A stretch of 22,500 nt of DNA from Prorocentrum cordatum (Eukaryota > Sar > Dinophyceae > Prorocentrales > Prorocentraceae): assembly GCA_963575745.1 (NCBI GenBank), contig CAUYUJ010015727.1, positions 590,820-613,319 on the forward strand, written 5' to 3'. Positions within the stretch are counted from its first letter, which is position 1. Every line of letters starts with the position of its first letter. The notes under the pieces are model-generated. The model did no database searches and was not told the origin of the DNA. It saw only the letters and a program-made list of their open reading frames with translations. The position numbers were made by a program, and so were the translations under genes. Positions 1 through 9,705 of the stretch are shown piece by piece.

Positions 1-74
1 CGTCGGAAGTTTGAACGGGAAATAACGAGAAAATTATAGAAAAGCTCAATGGAAATCCTTCAGTGTTGCCACTG

Positions 75-215
75 GGAGCCCTCTTGGGGGTCCTGGAGCG
101 CTCTCGGGGCTTCTTTTGGGCCTCTTAGGCCTCCTTCTTGTCGGCCTTGGTGGCCTCCCAAGCCCACCTAGAAAGCCATCTTGGGCATCTTGGATGCCTT
201 GGAGAGCGCCAGGGG
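75..215 (+). repeat. Fragment of the G-rich 21-nt repeat family
   Basis: The stretch is built from degenerate CTCTTGGGGGTCCTGGAG / GGCCTCTTAGGCCTCC words. They are the same vocabulary as the large array at 14,690-15,910 (GGCCGTCTTGGAGGCC). Open frames here are by-products of the repeat, which has a period divisible by three. No gene is supported in 1-670. Confidence 0.6.
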
Positions 216-299
216 CGTGTCTTGGCGCCGACAGAGCCTCGGGAAGAGGGGGCGGTGCGCGCGACGAGTTGCGGCCCGGCGGAGGAGGGTCCCTTAAAA

Positions 300-675
300 G
301 ATTGTAGAAATTTTACCAGGCAGCGTTTGGCATCCTAGCACGCCTCAACGTGCCAGGGGGCGCGGTGGCGGATATCGATATTGTGTGCACGCACGTCTTT
401 GAATCAATACACGCCAAGGCATGGTGACAGCCGCACAGACAGTGACGCACTGGCGTGATTTGTCGTCATCCTTTGTGTGCATGAGTTGGGCATCTTGCCT
501 CCCAGCAATTTCCAGTTGCTAATTGGCATCCCGCGAACCCGCTCCTGTATTGCACCAGCCGTGTCCGTGGGAGGATGCTCGAGCGTGAGGGGTACAATTC
601 GTATGTTTGCTGGCGTCTTGCCACCCAGCTGCTTTCAGATGCAACTCTTGCGAGGTCAAATGATGACTTTGCCCA
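300..675. other. Unassigned sequence, no gene seen
   Basis: Mixed-composition DNA with no long frame showing coding bias, no tandem structure and no recognised RNA gene. Confidence 0.5.
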
Positions 676-755
676 GGTCCGAAATCCGGCTTAATCCGGC
701 ACAATCCCGTTTAATCCCGCTTGATCCCGGTTGATCCCGCGCAATTTTGCTTAAA
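676..755 (+). repeat. 10-bp tandem array, about eight units
   Basis: Successive decamers read CCGGCTTAAT, CCGGCACAAT, CCCGTTTAAT, CCCGCTTGAT, CCCGGTTGAT, CCCGCGCAAT and TTTGCTTAAA, starting at 686, with a weaker unit before them. The 3' half of each unit is AT-rich and the 5' half is GC-rich, so short AT blocks recur every 10 bp. Confidence 0.85.
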
Positions 756-969
756 CCGCGGCCCAATTTGGGCAACAGCCCCTCAATTGGGGTTAAGTTT
801 CCTTCATCCTTCCGACGAAGACCTCCCAGTGGTTGCCACCTGAGCTGCGTCCATCTGCTCACTGCCACGCTGCCAGCCCACTCCCACACCACACCGGACG
901 TGTCCCCGCGAGGGAGCGGGGCGTGCCTCCACATTTCCCCCGTGGCACCAGGCGGGTCGGCACTTCAGG

Positions 970-1562
970 CGGGATCGCGATGTGGTCCCACACGAGAGGG
1001 CCCCACACTGCAGGCCTCCACACCACAGCGTCCCACACACACACCAGAGGGTCCCACACGATAGCGCCCCACAGCATCAGCTCCTCACCTGGGAAGGCCC
1101 GCACACCATGAGGTCTCGCACGATAGGGAGTCACACACGATGGGGAGTCATACGATAGGGTCCCACGCAATAGAGTCCCACACGATAAGGTTACAGATGA
1201 TGAGTTCCAACCCGATAGAGTCGACCCAATAGTGTCCCGCGCGATGGTGCCCAGCACGGTAGAGTACCTCACGACAGACTCGGCTCACACACGACAGTGT
1301 CCCATTCGATGAGGATTTACGCGATAGGGCCCCGTTCTGTATGCGGCATGGCCTCGCGCAACAGGGTGCCGCGCGACAGGGGCCCACACCACAGCGTCCA
1401 CACGGTAGATTTTCACACGATACGGTCCCACGACATCGGGTCTTTCGTGTTTCACACCGAAGGGCTCAACACGGTAGAATCCCACACCACAAGCTCCCAC
1501 GCGATCGCGCCCGATACCATCGGGCCCCGCCCGAGAGAGTCCCACACGGTCGGGCCCCACTG
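970..1562 (+). repeat. Degenerate 18-20-bp array (GTCCCACACGATAG type)
   Basis: The words GTCCCACACGATAG, GTCCCACGCAATAG and GAGTCCCACACGATAA recur every 18-20 bases for roughly 600 bp with heavy point divergence. The spacing drifts, which suggests an old minisatellite. Frames of about 80-140 codons on both strands cross it, but they only follow the repeat and are not annotated as genes. Confidence 0.75.
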
Positions 1563-1802
1563 ATTTCGCAGAGGCGTGTTTCGAAGATGTCATACAGCAT
1601 CACGTGTAACAGCCGCCTTGCTCAAAATTTTGAAATACCAGCGTTGGGTCGTCCGTGCCAGCTAGGAGCCTTTCCCCCGCCCGCCATGCCCGTTTGCAGC
1701 GGATGCTTCCACTTCCTGAGGCCCAAGAACTTCGCTCCAGACTCAGCGCCGCTGCGGTTCAACAAACCGGTGCCCACGGCGGAGAAGACGTGGCATGAGC
1801 AG

Positions 1803-1880
1803 AAAAAGCAGTCGACATGCGCACAAGCTTCTGTTGGCTCCGAGCCAACAGAGTGCTTGTGCGAATGTCGACTGTTTTTT
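1803..1880. repeat. Long foldback hairpin (inverted repeat of about 38 nt)
   Basis: The left arm (1803-1840) and right arm (1842-1880) are near-perfect reverse complements meeting at CTCCGAG with almost no spacer. The outer ends are A-rich on the left and an eight-T run on the right. Shared core words are CAGTCGACAT, GCACAAGC and CTGTTGGCTC. There are only a few mismatches and one or two unpaired bases. It could be a minimal foldback transposable element or a cruciform-forming palindrome. Confidence 0.85.
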
Positions 1881-2173
1881 TTCATGTCCTTGTGTTTACA
1901 GTGCAGAGTGTCTCTGATTGTGTTTGCGTTTGTGTGTGTGCTGTTTTTGTGCGATTTGCAGAGTTCTTGTGTTTGTGCTTACAGTAACACGTTGCGTTGT
2001 GACCACCAAACGTGGTGTAACGTATAATTTGTGGGGGCTCGACAGATCTTGTATGAGGGATCGAGCCCAATTCGCTCGTGGAGGCCCTGTCTGGCCATGT
2101 CGTGTTTTGGGTCCTTTCCAAGGAGGTTACCCGAAAAAGGTTTGAGCTCGTGGAGGGGCTTGTCAGGAGCACA

Positions 2174-2338
2174 GTCAACCCGTATAAGAAGGATGGGCAA
2201 CTTTCCCGAGGGTACCCGTGCATCCTTGCCTCCTCGGTCCTTCCTTGGCCACTTTCGTGGGCCGCGCCCCGCTCGAGTAGCCTCGAAAGGGGCGTCCAGG
2301 GCCCGTGCATCCTCATCGCGCATCCTTGTGATACGGGC
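2174..2338 (+). repeat. Dispersed repeat R1, copy 1
   Basis: This segment aligns in the same orientation with 20909-21070. Shared blocks include GTCAACCCG, AAGGATGG, GCATCCTTGCC, GGCCGCGCCCCGC and a second GCATCCT. The two copies are clearly related but diverged. One single-base length difference lies in the first half, and about 100 bp after it aligns without a gap. Confidence 0.8.
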
Positions 2339-2379
2339 CGACCGTAGGCAAAGGCTCGTGCTGCCTGCTGGGCCCGCAG

Positions 2380-2503
2380 GTGTCCAACTTCGAGGAGGCC
2401 CTCCGCCTCGAGCGCGCCAACTCTGGCAGCTTCGTGCCCTCCCCGGGCCGCGACCGCGTGGCTTCCTTCAGCTGGGCCTCGCCGGCGCCGCGGCCCACTG
2501 CAG
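2380..2503 (+). CDS. Candidate internal exon, unknown protein
   Basis: The sequence just left of 2380 reads GCTGGGCCCGCAG, an acceptor-like AG. The following frame begins VSNFEEALRLERANSGSF and keeps strong G/C at third codon positions for about 40 codons. A possible GT donor follows GCAG at about 2503. The start of the gene is not seen, so no initiation codon is assigned. I do not recognise the protein. Beyond the putative donor the frame becomes Arg/Gly-rich and non-specific. It may belong with the segment at 2862-3086, but the join cannot be established by eye. Confidence 0.35.
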
Positions 2504-2861
2504 GTCGCAGGCAGGAGGCGAACGGTTCCGCCACCACCAGGCCAGGAGCAGCAGGAGGAGGAGAAGGAGAGCGAGGAGGGAAACGGGGAGGAAGGCGCCC
2601 GTCGCGGCGCGAAGGCGGTCCAGCCCGAGAGCCGTCGGCTGCACCCCTGGAGGGCGGCGCCGTCTGGGTCGCTGCTGGGTCGCACGGCGAAGGCAGGTCG
2701 CAGGCAAAAGGCGAGCCGAGGCCCACGTTGGGCCGGACCGGAGTGCGCATGGCCTCCCAGCCCGGCCGGGAGCCGAGCAGCGCCAAGATCTGGCCCCAGA
2801 GAGGGCATGTGCATTGGCGTGGTGGTGGTGGTGCGCCGTTGCCCTCCGTGGAGGTCAGGAC

Positions 2862-3086
2862 ATGGCGAGGGAGAAGTCCGTGGACTTCGACCTGTGCGTG
2901 GAGGAGCTGGACGCGCCGCCGCCGCTCACCGTGGACACCGACCAGAGCCAGAGGAGCGGGCCGCAGCGCGCGCGGGCGCGGTCGAACTTCGAGGCGGGCG
3001 CGCCCAGAACAGCGTCGGCGCTCGAGGGTCGCCGAGCTAGGATTAAGTCGGGCCTGTCCCTCTACAGGACGAATGCTCAAAAATAG
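2862..3086 (+). CDS. Candidate short coding segment, unknown protein
   Basis: An ATG at 2862 opens a 74-codon frame ending in TAG at 3084-3086. The first 50 or so codons (beginning MAREKSVDFDLCVEELD) show a strong preference for G or C at the third position and a balanced acidic/hydrophobic composition, unlike the surrounding Arg/Gly-rich frames. The last 25 codons look less coding-like, so the true exon may end at a splice donor near 3010-3030. The motif SNFE occurs both here and in the candidate exon at 2380. No family is recognised and no function is proposed. Confidence 0.45.
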   Translation: MAREKSVDFDLCVEELDAPPPLTVDTDQSQRSGPQRARARSNFEAGAPRTASALEGRRARIKSGLSLYRTNAQK

Positions 3087-3238
3087 TATCTAAAAAAGTA
3101 TGGGGACGATTGTTCTACTGTGTCTTCCATTTTGGAGAATTGTTTGACTTCCTCCAAAATCCGCCTGTAGGGGGACATGCCCGACCTAAAGCTATGAGGA
3201 AAATCCTGGAGTCGGCGTCGCCCCAACACGGTGGGGGG
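3087..3238. other. AT-richer spacer with small hairpin
   Basis: The spacer contains a 9-bp inverted repeat (ATTTTGGAG at 3129-3137, CTCCAAAAT at 3152-3160). No coding signal is seen. Confidence 0.4.
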
Positions 3239-3393
3239 CGTTCGTTTAGGAATGTGCCCAGGAGGCTGCAGGCCCAGGATGCCTTGTCTGACGGGGGCGG
3301 CGGTGGTAGCCATGGCCGATCCACGATTGGAGTCCCACCGGCTTCCAGGCCCTGGATTCCTTGTCTGAGGGTTCTGTGCCCAATGCCCCCACC
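3239..3393 (+). pseudogene. Exon-like dispersed segment E, copy 1
   Basis: The frame beginning RSFRNVPRR and ending PMPPP at 3393 is homologous to 16613-16765. Relative to that copy there is one 3-nt deletion and one 6-nt insertion, both multiples of three, so the frame is kept throughout. A GT follows at 3394 (GTATAC). The protein has a basic start (RNVPRR), a Gly-rich centre and a conserved PASRPW motif. No family is recognised. It could be an exon of a multigene family or a fragment of a mobile-element reading frame. Confidence 0.55.
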
Positions 3394-3399
3394 GTATAC

Positions 3400-3800
3400 T
3401 AATGTTATGCGTGCGTCGCCCCCCCAGGGGCGACGCGCTCGCCGAGGACTCTTACAGTAGAATATCCGTGGCGGGCGCTGTCTGGCCATACCGCTCGGGT
3501 AAAAAAATGTTTGTACTGTCTGTTCGAAGAGGACGCACGCCTACAAGGATGACACATCGTACTAGTAGTTTGTTCTACGTCCCATGGAGGCCTCGCGCAG
3601 CTCGCACAAATTGTATTAACTAGTCCACGCGTCCGCGCGGTATGGGACGACGTTCGCGCGGCGATTTTCCGACAAGTCCAACCTGGATCCAACGTGAACC
3701 CGACGTAAATGCTACGGGAATCTGCCGTACATTGAGTCTGAAGTTGCCGCGCGAGGCCTCCTGAATCTTCCTCATAAGGAATCACGTTTCCCTACAAGCT
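3400..3800. other. Unassigned sequence
   Basis: CpG-rich DNA with no repeat period and no convincing coding frame. A minus-strand frame of 126 codons exists (3405-3785) but its composition is unconvincing. Confidence 0.4.
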
Positions 3801-3844
3801 GGACTTTCTGCATTCCCCAGCCAGTGTTGGCATTGACGGGGTCC

Positions 3845-4400
3845 TAGTTGAGGTTGGAAGATTTGGCGAAAGTTCCTGGCCGATTTCGGTGGGAGGCCAG
3901 GTTCCCGAGTTCCCGGTTCCAGGTTCCCAGGTTCCGGTTGTTGGTTCCGGGCCGATTTCGGTTGGCGGCGGTGTTTCCAGGTGTCCGTGCTCCCGGGTTC
4001 CTGGTCGATCTCTTGATTGATCGGCCTCACCATCGATCAAATTGCCCACCTCTATCGATCTCACAGTCGACCGCACTATCGATCTCACAATCGATTCCAT
4101 GTTCGATTTCGCAATCGATCTCACCATAGATCGCACGAGCCATCTCACGATCGATCTCACTATCGATCTCACTGAATCGACGTCATTATCGGTCTCACGA
4201 TCGACCTTACTATCGCCCTCACGATCGACCCTACAATCGATCTCACGATCGACCTCACAATCGATCTCAATATCCATAGCATTATCGAGCTCACTAACGA
4301 TCCCAATATCGATAGCACTATCGATCTCACTATTGCTTTCAGTATCGATGACACTTTCCAGCCACGGGACACCACGGGCCGATTTCGGTATATAGAACGA
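3845..4400 (+). repeat. Composite repeat C, copy A (GGTTCC module plus 12-nt CGATC array)
   Basis: The left part has two copies of a module containing CCGATTTCGG (about 3865 and 3950) within GGTTCCCGG-type simple sequence. The right part (about 4008-4350) is a degenerate 12-nt array of TCGATCTCACTA units rich in ATCGAT/GATC palindromes. A final CCGATTTCGG lies near 4380. The same order of parts recurs at 13490-13985. Frames reading IDLT or SIVR are consequences of the 12-nt period. Confidence 0.85.
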
Positions 4401-4594
4401 CGTGCACATATGCACGCGTAGAGAATCCCATTAGCCTTTTAGGGCGTAGGTGGTGTAACGAGTTGTGCTTTCTCTCTGCCAGAACCCTTCATTCCCCTGC
4501 TCGGGGGAGTGGTTTATCATTGCCCCTTCTTTATATACATCCCTTCCCCCACTCGACTATGGGCCAACCCGGGAAATGCTCCCCCCCCGACCAC

Positions 4595-5075
4595 CCTTGT
4601 CAAAAAACAATACAGAATGCATCTTGCCTCCCAATCTTTGCATTGGTTTTTGACAGGGACGGCGGGAGTGCCGTCAGATTGTTCGCTGCGCGCAAGCTTG
4701 CCATCCCTGTCCACAAACAATGCGGGCGCCCCGCGACCATTTTGCTGTGGCTTTTGACAGGAACGGCGGGAGTGCCGTCATACTGCTCTTTGCGCGCCAG
4801 CCAGACATCCCTGTCCAGAAACAATACTCAAGACATGTTGCCTCCACATTTGGAGCGAGTGCAGGCGCCCCGCGACCATTTTGCATTGTTTGTTGACAGG
4901 GACGGCGGGGGTGCCGTCATATTGCTCGCTGCGCGCAGGCCACCCATCCCTGCCCCCCCAGAAAAAATATTGAATGCATTGCCTCCACATCTGGAGCATG
5001 CGCGGGTGCCCCGCGACCACTGCGAATTGGTTTTTGATAGGAACGGCGTGGGGGCCGGCATATTGCTTAAACGTG
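4595..5075 (+). repeat. Four-copy tandem repeat, 104-141-bp spacing
   Basis: The motif TGACAGG(G/A)ACGGCGG occurs at 4651, 4755 and 4894, with a diverged copy (TGATAGGAACGGCG) at 5035. Copies share CCCCGCGACCA, GCTGCGCGC, CATCCCTG and TTGCCTCCACAT blocks. Copies 1, 3 and 4 share one plus-strand frame (consensus DRDGGGAVILLAAR). Copy 2 is in another frame. A 331-codon open frame (4463-5458) spans the array. I treat it as a repeat rather than a gene, although a repeat-containing protein is not excluded. Confidence 0.75.
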
Positions 5076-5219
5076 GAGCACGTGCCGCACTTGGCGCGCT
5101 TGACTCGCTTGGGCCTCCAGGGTGCTTGGTGAACCTGGAACCCGTGGCGCACATGGCATGCGTGGCATTCCTAAGCAACATGCTGAGACTCCTTCAGGTG
5201 TCACGTATGTGTTGGGAGG

Positions 5220-5740
5220 GCGTGGCTCAAGATGGCCTCCGACAAACATCCAGCAGGCCTCAAGACGGCCCCAAGACGGTGCCCATTGCCCTCCGAGTCC
5301 TCCAAGGACCCGCCCAAGAGGGCCAAATGGCCCCAACATCGATGGAAAAACAATGTGTTTCGCCTTCTCGCCTTTTCCCTTTCCGATGGGCTCTTGAGGC
5401 CTTACGATGGCCCCGAGACAGCCCAAGAGAGCCCCAAGAGGGCCCACGAGGGCTCTAAGAGCGCCCAAGAGCTCTCCAAGCGCGCCTCAAGACGGCCCCA
5501 AGATGCCATGTTTGAGCCTCCGAGGGGGGGACCTGGATTTAAGCCCTCTCCCTTTTTGAGTCATGGAGGCCAAGATGGCCCCAAGAGGCAGGCCTCCCAG
5601 ACCGCACCAACAAGCCCCGAGAGGACCCCCAAAGGCCCCAAGAGACCCCCAAGAGGGCTTCAAGACTTCCCCAAGAAGCTCCGCGAGGATTCCAAGATGG
5701 CCCCAAGATGGCTCGGAGAGACCTCCGAGAAAACGCTTCC
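5220..5740 (-). repeat. 21-nt family array in reverse orientation
   Basis: CCTCAAGACGGCCCCAAGA, CCCAAGAGGGCC and CCAAGATGGCCCC words recur throughout. They are the reverse complement of the GGCCGTCTTGGGGCC words at 14,690-15,910. Long frames on both strands are repeat by-products. Confidence 0.7.
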
Positions 5741-5893
5741 AAGGCGGTTGTTGCACTGCACTCTTCTGTACTTCCCTGATCAAGGCAACTCGCATGGCGA
5801 TCTGCTTCTGGATGGGCTGGTGGGGATACTTTTTTGTTCGGCGGCCCGCAAGGAAAAGTCCAGAGGGCGTGTCAATAAGCAATGGGGCGCAAT

Positions 5894-6250
5894 GCCAGAT
5901 AATTAGTGAAGGCCGACCACGACTGGAGGGAGCCGCCAAGAGGGCGCCAACCCACACTCAACATGCAGGAAACGCGGCGAGACCAGGCCAGAACTTGGAC
6001 CGACTGTCCTAACAACAGCCGACCGGAACGGCAAGGGCAGACACTGCCCAAGACAAATTCGGCAGGAAAAGGAGGCGCGAAGCCAGATAATTAGAAGGGC
6101 CAGGCCACGGACGGTAGAGGCCGCCAAGAGGGCGCCACCCACGTGCAACATGCAGAGCAGGACGCTGCGAGACCAGGCCAGAACATTCGATCGACTGTCC
6201 TAACAACAGCTGACCAGAAATAGAACCGGCAGGCGCATCCCCTGCACAAA
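5894..6250 (+). repeat. 188-bp direct tandem duplication
   Basis: GCCAGATAATTAG starts at 5894 and again at 6082. Both copies continue with GCCGCCAAGAGGGCGCCA, CAACATGCAG, GCGAGACCAGGCCAGAAC and GACTGTCCTAACAACAGC. The second copy loses similarity near 6250. Neither copy contains a clear coding signal. Confidence 0.85.
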
Positions 6251-7437
6251 ACAGGAAGACAGGGGGGGGACGAAAAGAGCAAACCGGAAGAGGCGGACTC
6301 ACTCACCTGGCCCCCTGTGCTCGCCGGCGACCCGACGCAGGTCCACTTCGGGAAGTCGACGTCACCTGTCAAGTGTCGGCCAGGTCGGCGAACGGGGGAA
6401 ATGTCGGACAGGAAGAAGGGGACCTGACGCCGTGAGCACCACAGGATCTGGAAGCCAGATACAAAAGGCGATGCCACTGGCCGGCCCACATCACCCGAGG
6501 CGAGCATCGCCGCACCACGCAGTGAGAGGAACACCTCATCCCCAAGAAGTGCCCCATGAATGGCCAGAGATCCACCGCACGTGGTCGCCTCTCTGCCATG
6601 GTGGCGCCGACGGAGAAAGGAGAAGCAGCCGATAGCCGCGGAACATTGAATATATCGAAGGGAGGCGTCGGATGCAGACGCCTCCAAAGGAGGACCCAAC
6701 ACGTGAAGTGGGGGGTCGAGGCGCGTGGCGCCGTCGTGGGGGGGAAGCCACGTGGGCAAGCCGACGGACTTCAAAGTGTGGAGGGTGAGGGGGGGGCCTT
6801 CAGCCAGTCGCCCCGGTCCTCCACGGGCCCGCGTTCAGCGCGGCCAAAGAGCCGTGGGTGGGGTTATTTCAGCCGACCGCACGGTCTAAGAGCCCACGGA
6901 GTGCCGTGGGGGTCTAGGCGCAGTGTGGGGGTGCACCTCACTCCCAGGAGGTAGCACGGGTAACGAAGCCAGGGCCTGCCACTGCGGTGAAACGATTTCC
7001 CATCAAGGGGGGGACTGCCAGTAGCCGCTGCAGTCCAGGGGGATTCCTCCGTCCCCAGAGCCAGCCTAAGTTGGCGTCCCCTGCCTGCGTGGGGCAGGCC
7101 TTGTGAACGTCATCCGCCGTCAGCCAGTCACCAAGTCGCCGGCGTCAAGAGGGAGAGGAGGAAAGCAGCCGATAGCCGGTGGACATTTGAATAAGGGGGG
7201 GAGAGGAGCCAGAGGGTGAGTTGTACACCTCACTCCCAGGAGGTGACAAGGGTATTAAGGCTGCTGCCTGTCACTTCGGTGAAGAGAGCCACCCCTTGTA
7301 ACGGGACAGCTCAAGGCCAGTGTGACCCGGAGGGTTCATGTCAGCGCCATCCCACGACCCACGGCCGCGTGTATATAACGGGGCCAGCCTTCCCTGGGTC
7401 TGGAGCACTGGCCTCGCCTCATGGCCGGTCACCAGCG
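6251..7437. repeat. Partial direct repeat region downstream of the helicase-like gene
   Basis: Block X (AAGCAGCCGATAGCC, followed by a shared GAACATTGAATA-like tract) occurs at about 6622 and 7162. Block Y (CACCTCACTCCCAGGAGGT, then CTGCCACT(G/T)CGGTGAA-like sequence) occurs at about 6931 and 7222. X and Y are about 309 bp apart in the first copy but only 60 bp in the second, so the second copy appears internally deleted. A 9-bp hairpin (GGAGGCGTC / GACGCCTCC) sits at 6661-6685. No supported gene; a 227-codon minus-strand frame (6091-6774) is unconvincing. Confidence 0.6.
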
Positions 7438-9699
7438 TCACTTGCGGTCGAGGTCCCGCCCTCGCTGTCGCTTGTCGGCATAGTGTACGTCGCCTCTCGG
7501 GGCGGTCCTTTTCTCCCTGGCACCCCAGTCCGCGCCGCTCCATGAGCTTTCCCGGCGGCCCCACCCCTCCCAGGGCGGCCGTGGGTGCCATGGGGCGGCT
7601 GAGCTGGATGCGCCCGTCTGCGCGGCAACCCTGTAGTCAGTGTACTCCGGCGGGGCAGCCGTGGCTACTCTAGGCTTGCTCCACGGGTACCGCTGGCCAT
7701 CTCCACTGGGCTCGCCTGGGGAGGATGTGTGCGTGGGGTTACTGGCCCTGTCGGGTACTGACGGGGGAATTGGCGCGGCAGTGCTACTGGTGGCCCATGG
7801 ATACGCGCGGCCGTCGCTATCGCGTCCCTTGGGGGCACGCGTCCTTGTGTCGCGCTGTAACAGGTTGCGATGCTTCTCCATGACTGTTGGCCACTCCACG
7901 CGGAGCTGGTGATCAACTTCCATCTTGTAGGCATCGTAGCCTGCTTCTTCCCATGCTCGAAGAAATTCCTCGCATAGCTGTACCGTGTTATTCTTGGAGT
8001 CGGATTTGATGTTGACCCACGAGCGTCCGTGCTTGCTGCCTGCCTTACGAACCCATGCAGTCCATATCCCGTTGAATGCGCCTCCCAGCGTCTTCTGAAG
8101 CCTGATGATCTTGTCTGAGGCTGGTTCGTCACCCTTAGTGTCAGCCTCGCAGATGGGCTTCATGCACATGGGAAGTCCACCAAGGGGGTCGTCTCGGCGC
8201 GCGGGTGGGAGGGGGATTACCTGTGGGTCGGGGCGTCGGTCCGGGCTGCGGCTCTGCCAAGGTGAGCGGAGTGGCGGACGGGCATCGCGCTCAAGCGTGG
8301 CGTCCTCAGGAATGGAGTGCTGACGGCGATCTGACTTGCTCCCCGCACCTCTTAGATCTCTGCCGTCACCAATTTCTTCCATGATCGACCGGGAGCGGGC
8401 AGTAGCGAACGGCGCCCAGGTTGCCGTATCGTCCTTTGGTGGGGGCTGTGTCCACAGGACTGTCCGACTGTGGGGAGCATCGTTGTCACTGGGGTCGGGG
8501 ACGTCGGTCTCATCTGCCTGTGGCGTGGGACTGGCGACCATGGAGACGGTCCTGTCTGGTGGGTTGTCCTCGTCGTAGTCGACTTTGTATTCGCCGCTGC
8601 CGCATCCATACCTGTCCGGGGATGGCACTTCCCTTGTTTCTCCGTCTGCCTGCGTCGCTGCAGAGGATTGCTGGAGGGGGGCGTCGTCAGGGGCGCAGCC
8701 AGGTGAAGCTGTCGGGGGTTCGCTGCGCCAGACGGCAGCAGGGGATCCCTCGCCCTCCTCGCTGCTGGTCTTCCCGACATTGCGCTCGCTGGCGAGGACC
8801 TCTAGTGTTCCTATTGCGAGGTCGCCCTTCATTTGGGACAGGAAGCGGTTCAGCGTATCCAACGGTTGGCGCTGGGGGCACTGTCCCTTTTGGTTGTGGA
8901 GTTTGTTGGCGAAGGACCGCCAGGCCTCCTGCTACTTCTGGTTCCCCCCCACCAGTTGCGCGATGACATTGGCCGCAGCGGCCCTCTGTCCGTCCCAGGG
9001 GATGAGGGGGGGATGACCATTCTTGGGGATCTCGCCCCCGTAGATGGATTCCAGGAAGCGCGCCAGGTGTTCGTGTGACCACCCCGACTCATCGGTGCGC
9101 CGCGTGAAGGCCGTCCAGAGGGTGTGAACCGCGTGGTTCCATTCAATCAGAAACTTGACCAGCTCGCGGACGGGGCCGCACGACTGCTCTCCACCAAGCC
9201 AGAGGGTGGAGTATGTGGGTAGCAGGGGTGCATTGGGTGGTGGGAGAGGCGGTAGAGCGTACCTGTGGGTAGCTCCGTCGTCGGGGTCTCCCACTGGGCG
9301 CGAGGCGTGCCCTGGAAGGCTGTCGGGCGTTGCCGTCGGCGGGTTGGGACCAGTGGCCGGCGCTGGGCTATTTGGGGAGAGGTGAGCTGACATGTCGTAG
9401 ATGTCCCAGTCCTCCGAGCCCTCGCTACTGGCGGGCCTCTTGGTGGGGGTGGCGGGGTATACTTCGTTCGAGCATAGGTCCAGCACACTGTCGAGGACAC
9501 TGGGGGCAAGGTCCCAGATGTGTACCAGGCACCTCCTGCAAGCCCAACTGGCATTCCACGGCCTTCTGATCCACAACGACGGCATTGCCTCCCATGCTGG
9601 GAGACCTGTCTGGCCACTGCAGTCGGCGTCCTCCTCTGGACGCCATATGAAGCACCCCGGAGCGGGTGCGTCCGCCGGCCATTCGAGCAGCGGGGAGTA
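7438..9699 (-). CDS. Helicase gene, module 3 end and disordered C-terminal tail
   Basis: After the six-G run at 9700-9705 a single frame continues to the terminal TGA, interrupted only by TAG at 8932-8934 (context GGNQK-stop-QEAWRSF). Module 3 continues with GCFIW, DADC and ASWACRRCLV (9529-9654). Two helical, aromatic-rich patches follow: VKFLIEWNHAVHTLWTAF and, after the stop, KTLGGAFNGIWTAWVRKAG with SWVNIKSDSKNN. Between them lies a long Pro/Ser/Asp/Arg-rich low-complexity region. The C-terminus is Arg/Ser/Trp-rich and ends RQRGRDLDRK. The charged tail could bind nucleic acid (inference). Confidence 0.7.
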
Positions 9700-9705
9700 G
9701 GGGGG

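Noticed and set aside
1803-1882. Rho-independent terminator (hairpin followed by T run)
   Set aside because: The stem is far too long and symmetric, no gene ends before it, and the window is eukaryotic.
1882-2814. 310-codon minus-strand frame
   Set aside because: It crosses the dispersed repeat and the opposite strand of better coding segments, with low-complexity Ser/Arg/Pro composition.
5223-5231. TGGCTCAAG directly before ATGG, matching the 3' end of the dinoflagellate spliced leader
   Set aside because: Only 9 of 22 bases match, a length expected by chance, and CTCAAGATGGCC is ordinary vocabulary of the surrounding repeat.
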